A stretch of DNA of 64,000 nt from Streptomyces sp. HUAS YS2 (GCF_033343995.1 NZ_CP137573.1:3505001-3569000), one strand, 5' to 3'. Numbered from the stretch's first letter, positions 1-7,443 are shown. The notes: generated by a model from the letters alone, not told the origin. A program made the numbers and translations.

Positions 1-1466
1 TTCGCGTTCCCGTGGTGGACCACCAGCCCACCCCGGGTGCTCCGCGAGTACAGGTCCGGGTTGCCGCTCCAGCCCGCGTAGTCACGGAACCTGGGCGGCA
101 CCGGAACGAGCCCGGTGCCGGCCGCGTACAGCTGCGCGCCCTGCGCCCAGACCGCGGTCACATTGCCGTCGGGGCCCACGGCGACGGCGCCCTGCGCCGT
201 CGAGGTCGAGGCGGTGCTGAGCCGCTTGGGCCCGGCGGCCCAGACGCCGTCGATCCGGGCCACGGTGAAGAAGTCCCTGCCGCTGGTGCCGCTGCTCTGC
301 GCCCAGCCGACCTGGATCGTGCCGTCCGCGCCCATGCTCGCGTCGATGTCGGTGATCCAGCCCTGGCCGAGGGGCTGGATGGCGCTCCAGCCACCGCCGG
401 CCGTCCGCGTGACGGAGCTGACCGACACCCCGTCGCTGTAATGCGCGGACCACACGAAAGTGACGTCGCCGTTCGCGCCGATCAGCGGTGCCTGGACATA
501 AGTCCGGCCGCCGTACCCGGACTTCTCCAGGGCGCTCCATGCCGTGGCGCCCGCAGGGCGGACGGCGGTGACTACGTAGCCGGCATCCTCACCCGAGCTG
601 TCGTCCCCACCCCCGTAGGTGGTCCAGGTCAGGGCCGCCGTGCCGTCAGCGCCGACGGCGAGCAGGGGCGCACCGCCCTCGTCCGGCGGGGCGATCGACA
701 CCGTGCTGCCCCACCGGGCGGCCCCCGGCGCCTTGTCCATGGCCAATACGCCGGAACGGCCATCGGCGTCGCGTCCCAACCAGGCGACGGTGAAGGTACC
801 GTTCGGGGCCACGGCCACCTGGGGCCCGCTCGTGGTCGTGGCGCCGGCGACCGGCTCGGACCATGCGCGGCCGTCGGCGCTCTCGGAGACGTAGAGCCTG
901 TCGTCCGCGGCGCGTCGCCACACGGCCACCCGCTTGCCCGAGGCCGGGTCATGGGCGAAGCCGACCTCGGAGAAACCGGAACCGTAGGCGATGTCGGCGT
1001 GCTGGGACCAGGTCGTCGCGCCCTTGGCGAGCATCGCCGTGTTGACGGTGGTCGTGGGGGACGACAGGCCGCCGACCCACGTCAGGGACACCGAACCGTC
1101 CGATGCCGGCCACAGCCGCACGCTGTCGAGTTCGGCCCGGACCATGTCCAGCTGGACGGGCTTGTCCCAGACGGTGCTCTTGGCGGGCCGGATCGAGGTC
1201 AGGAGCTCGGCTGTCGACGATCCGGGAGCCCGGTGGTACCAGACGGCCACCGCGGACCCGTCCGCCCTCGTCACGAGGTCCTTGATGATCATGCCGTCAC
1301 CGATGCCCGGCATCGGCGTGGGCGTGCTCCACGCCCCCGACTGGGCCGCCGCAGCCACTCCGGCCGTCGCGAGGACGGCGGTTGCGGCGGTTCCGAGGCC
1401 GATCCCCCCCAGGGCCAGCGTCGGAACGAGCGCCGCAGTGACGATTCTTCTGTTTGTGTGTCGCAA
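1..1466 (-). CDS. Secreted repeat-type protein, C-terminus cut by window edge
   Basis: The reading frame is open from 1466 to the left edge, about 488 residues, with no stop. The best start is a TTG at 1466: an AAGGGGGG ribosome-binding site lies about 9 nt upstream, and the TTG gives a textbook signal peptide (MRHTNRRIVTAALVP, a hydrophobic stretch, then cleavage after GVAAAA). The mature part repeats phrases such as 'VAVAPNGTFTVAWLG', 'LAVGADGTAALTWTT' and 'AVGPDGNVTAVWAQG' about every 50-60 residues, each ending in a W-containing strand. That pattern suggests an extracellular beta-propeller or sialidase-like fold. No catalytic residues were recognised. The gene lies downstream of the symporter's displaced 3' end and terminator, so it was probably the symporter's neighbour before the island inserted. 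The opposite strand carries a long open frame that is only a GC-bias shadow. Confidence 0.8.
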   Translation of the reverse strand, partial: MRHTNRRIVTAALVPTLALGGIGLGTAATAVLATAGVAAAAQSGAWSTPTPMPGIGDGMIIKDLVTRADGSAVAVWYHRAPGSSTAELLTSIRPAKSTVWDKPVQLDMVRAELDSVRLWPASDGSVSLTWVGGLSSPTTTVNTAMLAKGATTWSQHADIAYGSGFSEVGFAHDPASGKRVAVWRRAADDRLYVSESADGRAWSEPVAGATTTSGPQVAVAPNGTFTVAWLGRDADGRSGVLAMDKAPGAARWGSTVSIAPPDEGGAPLLAVGADGTAALTWTTYGGGDDSSGEDAGYVVTAVRPAGATAWSALEKSGYGGRTYVQAPLIGANGDVTFVWSAHYSDGVSVSSVTRTAGGGWSAIQPLGQGWITDIDASMGADGTIQVGWAQSSGTSGRDFFTVARIDGVWAAGPKRLSTASTSTAQGAVAVGPDGNVTAVWAQGAQLYAAGTGLVPVPPRFRDYAGWSGNPDLYSRSTRGGLVVHHGNA

Positions 1467-1570
1467 AGTGAATTACCCCCCTTGTACAGGTGCGCGCGAC
1501 CTTAACAGCACCTGAACCACCCCCACGCAGGAGGGTGATCATGGTTCGGGGGGTGCTCCGGGCTCGCGTG

Positions 1571-1610
1571 CAGAAGCGCCCCGGATCTCCGAAGATCCGG
1601 GGCGCTTCTG
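1571..1610. terminator. Perfect 18-bp hairpin, displaced symporter terminator
   Basis: Inverted arms of 18 bp (CAGAAGCGCCCCGGATCT and its complement) around a CCGA loop. It sits just past the stop of the displaced symporter 3' end (1634). It is a sequence relative of the hairpin at 5357-5398: both share the AAGCGCCCC...GGGGCGCTT base. The duplication behind the island therefore includes the terminator as well as coding sequence. Confidence 0.85.
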
Positions 1611-1633
1611 GCGATGCGAGGTGCGGGTCGGTC

Positions 1634-1793
1634 CTACGCGGCGACGGGCACCGCGACCTCGCGCTCGACGTCGGCCGGCTGTGCCTCGTCGATCGGCGAG
1701 GCCGAAGCCGAGTTGTACTTGTCCAGGTCCAGGATCTTCTCGCGGGCCGACACGACCACCGGCACCAGCGCCTGACCGGCCACGTTCGTGGCC
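1634..1793 (-). pseudogene. Displaced 3' end of cation symporter gene
   Basis: The frame encodes ATNVAGQALVPVVVSAREK and ends ...VEREVAVPVAA. It matches the last ~50 residues of the intact symporter (stop at 5415), with several substitutions (ALVPVV versus VVTPVL, EKILDL versus EGILDQ, EAQ versus EAK). Homology stops abruptly at 1793, where island sequence begins. The parsimonious reading is that an insertion at the 21-bp repeat brought its own replacement 3' end for the symporter and stranded this original end. Which copy is ancestral cannot be decided from one genome. Confidence 0.85.
1773..1793. repeat. Left 21-bp direct repeat, putative att core
   Basis: Identical to 5554-5574. It covers codons for the ATNVAGQ segment of the symporter. 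Homology continues leftward (1634-1772) and ends at 1793. Confidence 0.75.
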
Positions 1794-1852
1794 CCACACG
1801 CTCTCCGAACCGAACATGCTCCGGCCAACCCCTGTGAGGCACCGTCGAAACG

Positions 1853-2233
1853 TCACGGGTTCGTTCGGCGCGCGGTCCAGAAGTCGTAGTACTCATCGCA
1901 GACCAGGCCCTGGTTGACCCAGCGCCGGGGGTCTGCGGCGAAGTCGCGCTCGGCCAGGTACAGGGCCTCCTCGGGGGTGGGCAGAACAGCGATCTCGCGT
2001 CCCCAGGTCTCTTCTTCGGGGTCCATGGGTCGCAACTCGGTGATGTCGAGGAATGTGTCGGTGCCGGCGTCCTCGACGTCGCTCAGGAAGACACTGGTCC
2101 CTGTCCGGCCGGGACTGAGGGCGATCCATCGGAGCCCGTGGCGGCTACCGCTTTCGATGGAGCCGAGAAACTGCTCGATCTGCTTCCCGCGGTTGAGGGC
2201 GCCGAGGGCGAAGGCCGGGGTGAGATGCCGCAT
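1853..2233 (-). CDS. Hypothetical protein, 126 aa
   Basis: Begins MRHLTPAFALGALNRGKQIE with an AGAGGAA ribosome-binding site just upstream. The protein is acidic and soluble, with no signal peptide or membrane segment. The middle (ITELRPMDPEEETWGREIAV) and the tail (VCDEYYDFWTARRTNP) are rich in acidic and aromatic residues. I do not recognise the family. It is the first island gene after the left repeat and is divergent from the 2275 gene. Confidence 0.7.
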   Translation of the reverse strand: MRHLTPAFALGALNRGKQIEQFLGSIESGSRHGLRWIALSPGRTGTSVFLSDVEDAGTDTFLDITELRPMDPEEETWGREIAVLPTPEEALYLAERDFAADPRRWVNQGLVCDEYYDFWTARRTNP

Positions 2234-2274
2234 GTCGGTTCCTCTGCTGGTACTGGTCGAGCACAGGGGTCGAT

Positions 2275-2523
2275 GTGATCAGCAAGGTAGATCAGGGCAG
2301 CGTGTGGGTCGATGCCGATGACAGCTGCGACGAGCCGCGTGAGCTCCTCGTCGACGCCGGATGGCTCTTCCTGCTCAACGCGTGCGTCCAGTACGACCGG
2401 GACCGCCGCGAGGCCGCCAACCTCAGAAAGGCAGCGGCCCTCCGGATCGGTGACGAGGCCGGCCACGGCGAGATCAAGGTGACCATCACCCGCGGCGCGA
2501 GCACCCCAGGCCTTCCGTTCTGA
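2275..2523 (+). CDS. Small hypothetical protein, 82 aa
   Basis: GTG start with AGGGG 5 nt upstream. Third codon positions are strongly GC-biased in this frame, whereas the overlapping antisense frame (2083-2466) lacks the bias; that is why the plus strand was chosen. A strong hairpin follows the stop by 20 nt. The protein is soluble, with a central segment VDAGWLFLLNACVQYDRD and a basic/acidic helix rich in R, E and A. No family recognised. Confidence 0.6.
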   Translation: MISKVDQGSVWVDADDSCDEPRELLVDAGWLFLLNACVQYDRDRREAANLRKAAALRIGDEAGHGEIKVTITRGASTPGLPF

Positions 2524-2542
2524 TCACTGACATCCAATGACT

Positions 2543-2572
2543 GGGCCCGGTTTCATTCGAGGAACCGGGCCC
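2543..2572 (+). terminator. Hairpin terminator after the 82-aa gene
   Basis: GGGCCCGGTT and its complement AACCGGGCCC around a 10-nt loop, 20 nt past the stop of the 2275-2523 gene. Confidence 0.75.
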
Positions 2573-2641
2573 AAGTGGACCACGCGGCCGTAGCCAGCCT
2601 TCCGGCATAGCTGACAAGCTCACCAAAATGGGCGGTTCTGG

Positions 2642-2947
2642 TCACCCTTGACGCTGGGTGAATTTGCGCTTTGCCTTAACCCGCTTCACTACCTGCTCGC
2701 CGGATCCCCCCATCTCCATGTGCACCGAGCCAGCTTGGACGTCCTCAATGTGCTGGCGGGCGCTTGGTGTGGCCTCGCTATGTGTCAGCCAGACTTGCAG
2801 ACCGACACCAACGATCACCAGTGCGACTGCGCATGCCCCCCACGCCAGAGACCACTTCTGCGTCAGCATGCCTGTTGACACATTGACTGCCGCTGCCACC
2901 GCAACCGTTGCCCCCGCGGCCAGCGCACGCTTGGTAGCCAACTGCAT
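2642..2947 (-). CDS. Small two-helix membrane protein next to NACHT
   Basis: 101 aa; AGGGAG ribosome-binding site 5 nt before the ATG. Two hydrophobic segments at about residues 9-27 and 33-54 are followed by a cytoplasm-facing tail with SARQHIEDVQAGSVHMEM, then GGSGEQVVKRVKAKRKFTQR. The short, regular HIEDVQAGSVHME strand and the basic end suggest a binding motif rather than a random tail. The gene is divergent from the NACHT gene across a 61-bp gap, so the two probably share a control region. A role as membrane partner, sensor or effector of the NACHT protein is inference. Codon bias is weaker than in core genes, in line with transfer. Confidence 0.7.
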   Translation of the reverse strand: MQLATKRALAAGATVAVAAAVNVSTGMLTQKWSLAWGACAVALVIVGVGLQVWLTHSEATPSARQHIEDVQAGSVHMEMGGSGEQVVKRVKAKRKFTQRQG

Positions 2948-3008
2948 CTCTCAACTCCCTGCGGCGTACGTAACATGACAGATCCAAGTCTGCACACCTG
3001 GGGGGCGT
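2948..3008. promoter_or_regulatory. Divergent promoter region of the NACHT pair
   Basis: The 61-bp gap between the two divergent starts is less GC-rich than its surroundings. It contains an imperfect palindrome CAGATCCAAGTCTG that could be an operator, and a GGGGGG ribosome-binding site for the NACHT gene. No confident -35/-10 pair was assigned. Confidence 0.4.
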
Positions 3009-5306
3009 ATGCGTCGCAGATTCAAGCAGGAGATCGGGAACGCGGTGGTCCATGGCTCTGTGACCATGATCCAAAGCACGCGCCGCTCGGCAGAGGACGA
3101 TCTGAACCAGGCCGTCCATAGACTTCGGGGGAATGTACAGGCCAGCCTTGAGACAGAGATCGCACGGCGGAGACTCAAGCAGCCTGATCCAATTCAGGTC
3201 GGCTGGTCGCTTACCGAACGCCAGGTCCAGTCACGCAAGGCGGCACGAGAGGCCGCGGATCTGCCCCAGAGTGGCAATCTCGCCGATATACCTGCCCTTC
3301 TCCGTGAGCTGCCGGATCACCAACTAGTGGTGCTGGGCCCACCCGGTGCAGGCAAGAGCGTCCTCTCCCTGTTGCTGGCCTGGGACTTTCTCCAATCAAC
3401 GCGTCCTAGCGATCCCGTACCAGTTCTGCTGCCGCTGTCATCCTGGCGGCCTACGATCAGGCTACTCACTTGGATCACGCGCCGTATCACAACGTTCTGC
3501 CCAGACCTTGCGGATGAGCGAGAGTTCGGCAAGGACGTCACAAAGAGGCTCATCAGCGAGCGCAGGATCATGCTGATACTGGACGGCTTGGATGAGTTGC
3601 CAGAGGCTCTGCATGCTTTGGCCGTTGAAGCCATCGATGCAGCCATCGCCGAGGGTCTCTGGTTGCTGGTGACTTGCCGCGCATCGGAGTACGAGAGCAT
3701 CACACGTACTGGGACCCACCTCACCAGAGCCATCGCTGTGGAGCTTGAAGCCGTCACACCTGACCAGGCGATTACCTACCTGAGAGATTCGACGGTTACC
3801 AGAGACAGCCGTTGGGGCCCTGTCCACGACCACTTGGAGAAGAATCCGGATTCTGCCTTGACGAAGGCGCTGTCTTCTCCCTTGATGCTGTACTTGGCGC
3901 TGACTGTCTGCCGGCGAATCGAGAACGACCCTCGCGACCTGCTGAAACCGGATCGCTTCCCCACTCCTGCGGCAATTGAGTCACACCTGCTAGACAGCTA
4001 CCTTCACACCGTGTACGCCGAGCCGACCATCAGTAAACGCCAGGTCGATTCTGCACGGCGCTATCTAACTACCATCGCACAACAGATGTGGCGCGACGGA
4101 ACATTCGACTTCGCGTGGTGGCAAATTAACGCCAGAGTTACCGGACCGCTGGCGGGAACCGCCTTCGGATTGGTCTGGGGTTGGCTGTTCTTTGCACTGT
4201 ACGGACCGCTCGTCGGCATTTCCTGCGGCCTCGCTGCTGGGACTGCAGGGTGGTTGGCACACACCGCCGTGAGAGAGGAACTCCGACAGGTTCACATCGC
4301 AGAGGATGCCCACCACGATCCGAAAAGCACCCTTCCCCAATACGCAGGCATCGGCCTGCTCGCCGGCCTCATCTCCGCCGGTGGCACAACTACAGCCGTA
4401 GGTCTTCTACTGATAGGAATGCTGGATGCAGGATCAGCACAGGCCTGGCGCCACGGGCTTCTCGCCGGAGGATCCGCAGGACTCGCCACGCTACTTGGGT
4501 CGACATGGGGTTCATACCAAGTATCGCGCACCTGGTTCTCGTTGACACGTCGGCTACCGTGGCCGCTGCTGAAATTCCTCGATAACGCCCGTTCCCTTGG
4601 GGTGTTACGCCAGAACGGAGCCGTCTACCAGTTCAACCATGCCCGAATCCAGACCCAACTGACTGACGAACACCACCGAACCCCTCGCTCGGTGCGCCGC
4701 CCGTGGACCAGTGGCAGCCATTGGAAGATCCTACTGCCCTTGGCACCCAGCGGCGCTCAGATCGGACTCGCGATGTTCGGGCTCTTATTGGTCAACGGAT
4801 TCTTTACACAGATCAATCAAGTCCCACTGTCCTACAGTTCCTGGGCCGAGCCAGAGCTCTATATCATCTCGCCGTGTGACGCAAACACGCCCGCCGCGTG
4901 CACGCCCAGCTTTAGACTGCAATGGGAGCTGCCGCAGAGTTCCCGCTGGAAGACGGCTCTCACTGTTGGGAACAAAGAGAAACTCGCCATAGTCGACTTG
5001 GATGGCTCTGCGAGCGCCAACGGATGTCCGGGTTCCTCCGTTGAAGTGAGGCTAGCGCTGGGAAAGCTCGCACTAGCCCGGTTCGTCGTCAAAAACGACA
5101 CGCCCGGCCCGGAATCCGTGGCTGGAAAGGTGTCGCTGCCCCGAGCCATCAACCTCAATGACCGACAGGTCGAGATCACCCTGCGCAGGTTGGACGACAA
5201 GACTTGCGATCTTTCCTTCAGCTGGGTGAATGCCAGAGTTGTCAAGGATCGCTTGTCACCCGCCGCAAGGCAGCGGCTCGGCATCGCAGAGCCGTCGGAC
5301 ACGTAG
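3009..5306 (+). CDS. Membrane-anchored NACHT-domain NTPase
   Basis: 765 aa. An N-terminal ~100-residue helical region precedes a STAND/NACHT core: Walker A GPPGAGKS at 110-117, Walker B/NACHT signature MLILDGLDELPE at 188-199, and the conserved WLLVTCRASEY around 218-228. A winged-helix-like arm follows (about 250-370). Hydrophobic segments lie at about 378-418, 444-500 and 574-600. A segment reading LRQNGAVYQFNHARIQ, typical of actinobacterial NACHT proteins, lies between the second and third. The last ~165 residues follow the final membrane segment and hold several cysteines, suggesting a disulfide-bonded outside domain. NACHT NTPases are oligomerising sensors, and bacterial members include anti-phage proteins. 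A defence role here is inference from family and island context. Codon use is less GC-biased than in neighbours. Confidence 0.85.
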   Translation: MRRRFKQEIGNAVVHGSVTMIQSTRRSAEDDLNQAVHRLRGNVQASLETEIARRRLKQPDPIQVGWSLTERQVQSRKAAREAADLPQSGNLADIPALLRELPDHQLVVLGPPGAGKSVLSLLLAWDFLQSTRPSDPVPVLLPLSSWRPTIRLLTWITRRITTFCPDLADEREFGKDVTKRLISERRIMLILDGLDELPEALHALAVEAIDAAIAEGLWLLVTCRASEYESITRTGTHLTRAIAVELEAVTPDQAITYLRDSTVTRDSRWGPVHDHLEKNPDSALTKALSSPLMLYLALTVCRRIENDPRDLLKPDRFPTPAAIESHLLDSYLHTVYAEPTISKRQVDSARRYLTTIAQQMWRDGTFDFAWWQINARVTGPLAGTAFGLVWGWLFFALYGPLVGISCGLAAGTAGWLAHTAVREELRQVHIAEDAHHDPKSTLPQYAGIGLLAGLISAGGTTTAVGLLLIGMLDAGSAQAWRHGLLAGGSAGLATLLGSTWGSYQVSRTWFSLTRRLPWPLLKFLDNARSLGVLRQNGAVYQFNHARIQTQLTDEHHRTPRSVRRPWTSGSHWKILLPLAPSGAQIGLAMFGLLLVNGFFTQINQVPLSYSSWAEPELYIISPCDANTPAACTPSFRLQWELPQSSRWKTALTVGNKEKLAIVDLDGSASANGCPGSSVEVRLALGKLALARFVVKNDTPGPESVAGKVSLPRAINLNDRQVEITLRRLDDKTCDLSFSWVNARVVKDRLSPAARQRLGIAEPSDT

Positions 5307-5356
5307 AGCCCACTGATCAGGCGATGGGACTGCCTTGCATACGTCCCAGGATGCAC

Positions 5357-5398
5357 GCTGAAGCGCCCCAGACCATCCAAGGTCTGGGGCGCTTCAGC
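5357..5398. terminator. Bidirectional 18-bp hairpin terminator
   Basis: Arms GCTGAAGCGCCCCAGACC and complement around ATCCAA. It lies between the convergent NACHT gene (stop 5306) and symporter gene (stop 5415), so it can serve both. It is homologous to the hairpin at 1571-1610. Confidence 0.85.
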
Positions 5399-5414
5399 CA
5401 CTGCAACGCAGATC

Positions 5415-6725
5415 TTACGCAGCGACAGGCACCGCAACCTCACGCTCGACGTCGGCCGGCTTCGCCTCGTCGATCGGGGAGGCCGAAGCCGAGTTGTACT
5501 TGTCCTGGTCGAGGATGCCCTCCCGGGCCGACACGAGCACAGGAGTTACAACTTGACCGGCCACGTTCGTGGCCGTCCTGACCATGTCCAGGATCGGGTC
5601 GATGGCCATCAGGAGGCCGACGCCCTCCAGGGGGAGGCCCAGGGCCGAGAGGGTCAGGGTCAGCATGACCGTCGCGCCGGTCAGGCCGGCGGTGGCTGCC
5701 GAGCCGATGACCGAGACGAAGACGATGAGCAGGTACTCCTTGATGCCCAGCTGCACGTCGAAGATCTGCGCGATGAAGATCGCGGCGAGCGCCGGGTAGA
5801 TCGCGGCGCAGCCGTCCATCTTGGTGGTCGCGCCGAACGGCACCGCGAAGGACGCGTACTCCTTCGGGACGCCGAGGCGCTCGGTGACCCGCTGCGTGAC
5901 CGGCATCGTGCCGACGGAGGAGCGGGAGACGAAGGCCAGCTGGATGGCGGGCCAGGCGCCCTTGAAGAACTGGATCGGGTTGACCTTGGCGACCGTCGCG
6001 AGCAGCAGCGGGTAGACGCCGAACAGGACCAGCGCGCAACCGATGTAGATGTCGGCGGTGAGCGTCGCGTACTTGCCGACGAGGTCCCAGCCGTACGTCA
6101 CGATCGCCTTGCCGATGAGGCCGGCCGTGCCGATCGGGGCGAGGCGGATGACCCACCACAGGGCCTTCTGCAGCAGCTCCAGGACCGACTCGGAGAGCGT
6201 GAGGATCGGCTGGGCCTTCTCGCCGAGCTGGAGGGCGGCGATGCCGGCGACGGCTGCCATGAAGACGATCTGCAGGACGTTCAGCTCGGTGAACGGCGTG
6301 ATGACGTCCGTCGGGATGATGCCGGTCAGGAAGTCGATCCAGCTGCCCTGGTGCTCGGGGAGCTTGCCGTCCTTCGGCGTGAGGCCGGTGCCGGCGCCCG
6401 GGTTCGTGATCAGGCCGATGGTGAGGCCGATGGCGACCGCGACCAGCGAGGTGATCATGAACCAGATGAGGGTCTGCGCGGCCAGCCGGGCCGCGTTGTT
6501 GACCTTCCGCAGGTTGGTGATCGAGACCAGGATCGCGAAGAAGACGAGCGGCGCGACGGCGAGCTTCAGGAGCTGGACGAAGATGCCGCCGACCTGGGTC
6601 AGGGTCTCCTTCAGCCAGTTGATGTCCTGGCTTCGGGCGAGCCAGCCGAGCAGGACGCCGATGGCCAGACCGGCCACGATCTGGGCCCAGAACGGGAACT
6701 TGGGTATGCGCTTGGACGCGGACAA
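5415..6725 (-). CDS. Dicarboxylate/amino acid:cation symporter (DAACS)
   Basis: About 436 aa, eight or so membrane segments plus re-entrant hairpins. Family motifs: the serine-rich loop RSSVGTMP, then ASFAVPFGATTKMDG and ALAAIFIAQIF, then the last helical hairpin. This family imports glutamate, aspartate, C4-dicarboxylates or cystine with Na+ or H+. The substrate is not readable from sequence alone, but the cysteine-rich leader peptide upstream favours a sulfur-linked substrate such as cystine. A GTG at 6734 is also in frame, but its GGAG would touch the start codon; the TTG at 6725 places the GGAG 8 nt upstream. The last ~50 codons, beyond the 21-bp repeat, look element-derived and include the aberrant low-GC stretch GGAGTTACAACT. 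Confidence 0.9.
   Translation of the reverse strand: MSASKRIPKFPFWAQIVAGLAIGVLLGWLARSQDINWLKETLTQVGGIFVQLLKLAVAPLVFFAILVSITNLRKVNNAARLAAQTLIWFMITSLVAVAIGLTIGLITNPGAGTGLTPKDGKLPEHQGSWIDFLTGIIPTDVITPFTELNVLQIVFMAAVAGIAALQLGEKAQPILTLSESVLELLQKALWWVIRLAPIGTAGLIGKAIVTYGWDLVGKYATLTADIYIGCALVLFGVYPLLLATVAKVNPIQFFKGAWPAIQLAFVSRSSVGTMPVTQRVTERLGVPKEYASFAVPFGATTKMDGCAAIYPALAAIFIAQIFDVQLGIKEYLLIVFVSVIGSAATAGLTGATVMLTLTLSALGLPLEGVGLLMAIDPILDMVRTATNVAGQVVTPVLVSAREGILDQDKYNSASASPIDEAKPADVEREVAVPVAA
5554..5574. repeat. Right 21-bp direct repeat, putative att core
   Basis: Identical to 1773-1793 and in the same orientation, inside the intact symporter gene. Confidence 0.75.
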
Positions 6726-6815
6726 CGGACACACTCCACGGGTGCGTTCAAGGGGGAGGGAACGGAACGCGGCGCCCGCGCACAGGGGGGCGGCGCCGCT
6801 GCATGGCTGCCGGGG

Positions 6816-6923
6816 TCAGAGCTCGCGGCAACAGACCGCGGACATACAGCGGCACAGATCGACATGCAGGCGCGCCACGAGCGGGGTGCTCATGGCATCG
6901 GGGAGGCGCACTGCTGTCTTCAT
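6816..6923 (-). CDS. Cysteine-rich leader peptide upstream of symporter
   Basis: A 35-codon ORF: MKTAVRLPDAMSTPLVARLH, then VDLCRCMSAVCCREL. The segment LVARLHVDLCR...SAVCC matches the short actinobacterial leader peptides with an R-x-HVDL motif followed by Cys codons (from memory of the family). Four Cys codons lie in the last 12, as in the polycysteine leaderless uORFs shown in mycobacteria to sense cysteinyl-tRNA supply. A candidate -10 (TAACGT on the minus strand) ends 7 nt before the ATG, so the ORF may be translated from a leaderless transcript. The symporter begins about 90 nt after its stop. An internal ATG would give a 25-aa version. Confidence 0.65.
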   Translation of the reverse strand: MKTAVRLPDAMSTPLVARLHVDLCRCMSAVCCREL

Positions 6924-6930
6924 GGGCGAC

Positions 6931-6962
6931 ACGTTAACACTTGAACTTTGAGATACTCAAAG
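6931..6962 (-). promoter_or_regulatory. Promoter and palindromic operator of leader/symporter
   Basis: On the minus strand TTGAGT (6955-6960) and TAACGT (6931-6936) are spaced by 18 nt. A perfect palindrome CTTTGAG-ATA-CTCAAAG (6946-6962) covers the -35, with another TTTGAG half-site at 6970. A repressor binding here would block the promoter. The regulator is not identified. Confidence 0.6.
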
Positions 6963-7008
6963 CTGTTCTTTGAGGTGCGTGGAGCCCGGCACGCCTGCGA
7001 AACGCAGA

Positions 7009-7049
7009 ACACCCCTGTCAGGAGCCTTCGAGGCCCCTGACAGGGGTGT
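7009..7049 (-). terminator. Terminator of the DUF4229 gene
   Basis: ACACCCCTGTCAGG pairs with CCTGACAGGGGTGT across a 13-nt loop, just past the stop at 7077 on the minus strand. Confidence 0.8.
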
Positions 7050-7076
7050 ACGTGTGTGAGGAAGCTTACGTGGCGC

Positions 7077-7373
7077 TTATGCCGCCGCGTCCTCCTGCGA
7101 ACGGGCGGCCTCCAGGCGGCCCTTCGCCTCGTCGACCTTCGCGACGATCTGCTCGGACATCGCGTCGCGCTGCCGGCGCAGCAGGACGAAGCTGAGCGGA
7201 GCGGAGATCACGATGGCGAGCAGCACGACCCAGAGCAGGTTCGAGTCACCGAGGCCGCGCGGCAGCACACCCACGTAGACGAGACCCCACAGGGCGAAGA
7301 AGCAGCCGACGAAGACGCCGAGCCGCATGAGGGTGTACCTGAGGGTGGCTGCACCCGTGCCGTTGGCGGACAC
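7077..7373 (-). CDS. DUF4229 small membrane protein
   Basis: 98 aa from a GTG start with AAAGGGG 5 nt upstream; a longer in-frame start at 7427 lacks such a site. Two membrane helices (LMRLGVFVGCFFALWGLVYVG and LLWVVLLAIVISAPLSFVLL, each about 20 residues) precede a basic/amphipathic C-terminal helix (RRQRDAMSEQIVAKVDEAKG). The arrangement is that of the actinobacterial DUF4229 family, function unknown. The gene is encoded just downstream of mqnE in the same direction, but 70 bp away and with its own ribosome-binding site. Confidence 0.8.
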   Translation of the reverse strand: MSANGTGAATLRYTLMRLGVFVGCFFALWGLVYVGVLPRGLGDSNLLWVVLLAIVISAPLSFVLLRRQRDAMSEQIVAKVDEAKGRLEAARSQEDAAA

Positions 7374-7443
7374 GACGGCCCCTTTCTGTGGACTCCGAAC
7401 AGTGAAACATGTGCCGAAATCGATCAATCCGGCACCCGTCGCG

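Larger units (their letters stand above)
1773..5574. mobile_element. 3.8 kb island inserted in symporter 3' end
   Basis: Bounded by identical 21-bp direct repeats (1773-1793 and 5554-5574), both inside homologous copies of the symporter 3' end. GC content and codon bias inside are visibly lower than in the flanks, most clearly in the NACHT gene. Contents: two small unknown genes (1853-2233 minus, 2275-2523 plus), a 101-aa membrane protein (2642-2947 minus) and a NACHT NTPase (3009-5306 plus). Replacement of a target gene's 3' end with a diverged copy resembles tyrosine-recombinase elements such as e14 in icd. No integrase, excisionase or replication gene was found, so the element is either a degraded remnant or mobilised in trans. 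Confidence 0.7.

Noticed and set aside
12..1505. 497-aa open frame on the plus strand
   Set aside because: Arg/Gly-rich translation with no domain signature; the opposite strand has a clean frame with a signal peptide, a ribosome-binding site and repeated motifs. It is a GC-bias shadow.
2083..2466. 127-aa minus-strand frame in the island
   Set aside because: It lacks third-position GC bias, overlaps two better-supported genes and turns low-complexity at its end; the plus frame 2275-2523 has the bias, a ribosome-binding site and a terminator.
1773..5574. Integrase hidden in the island
   Set aside because: None of the island's four genes shows the R-H-R-Y or serine-recombinase motifs, and no other frame in the island has a convincing coding signal.
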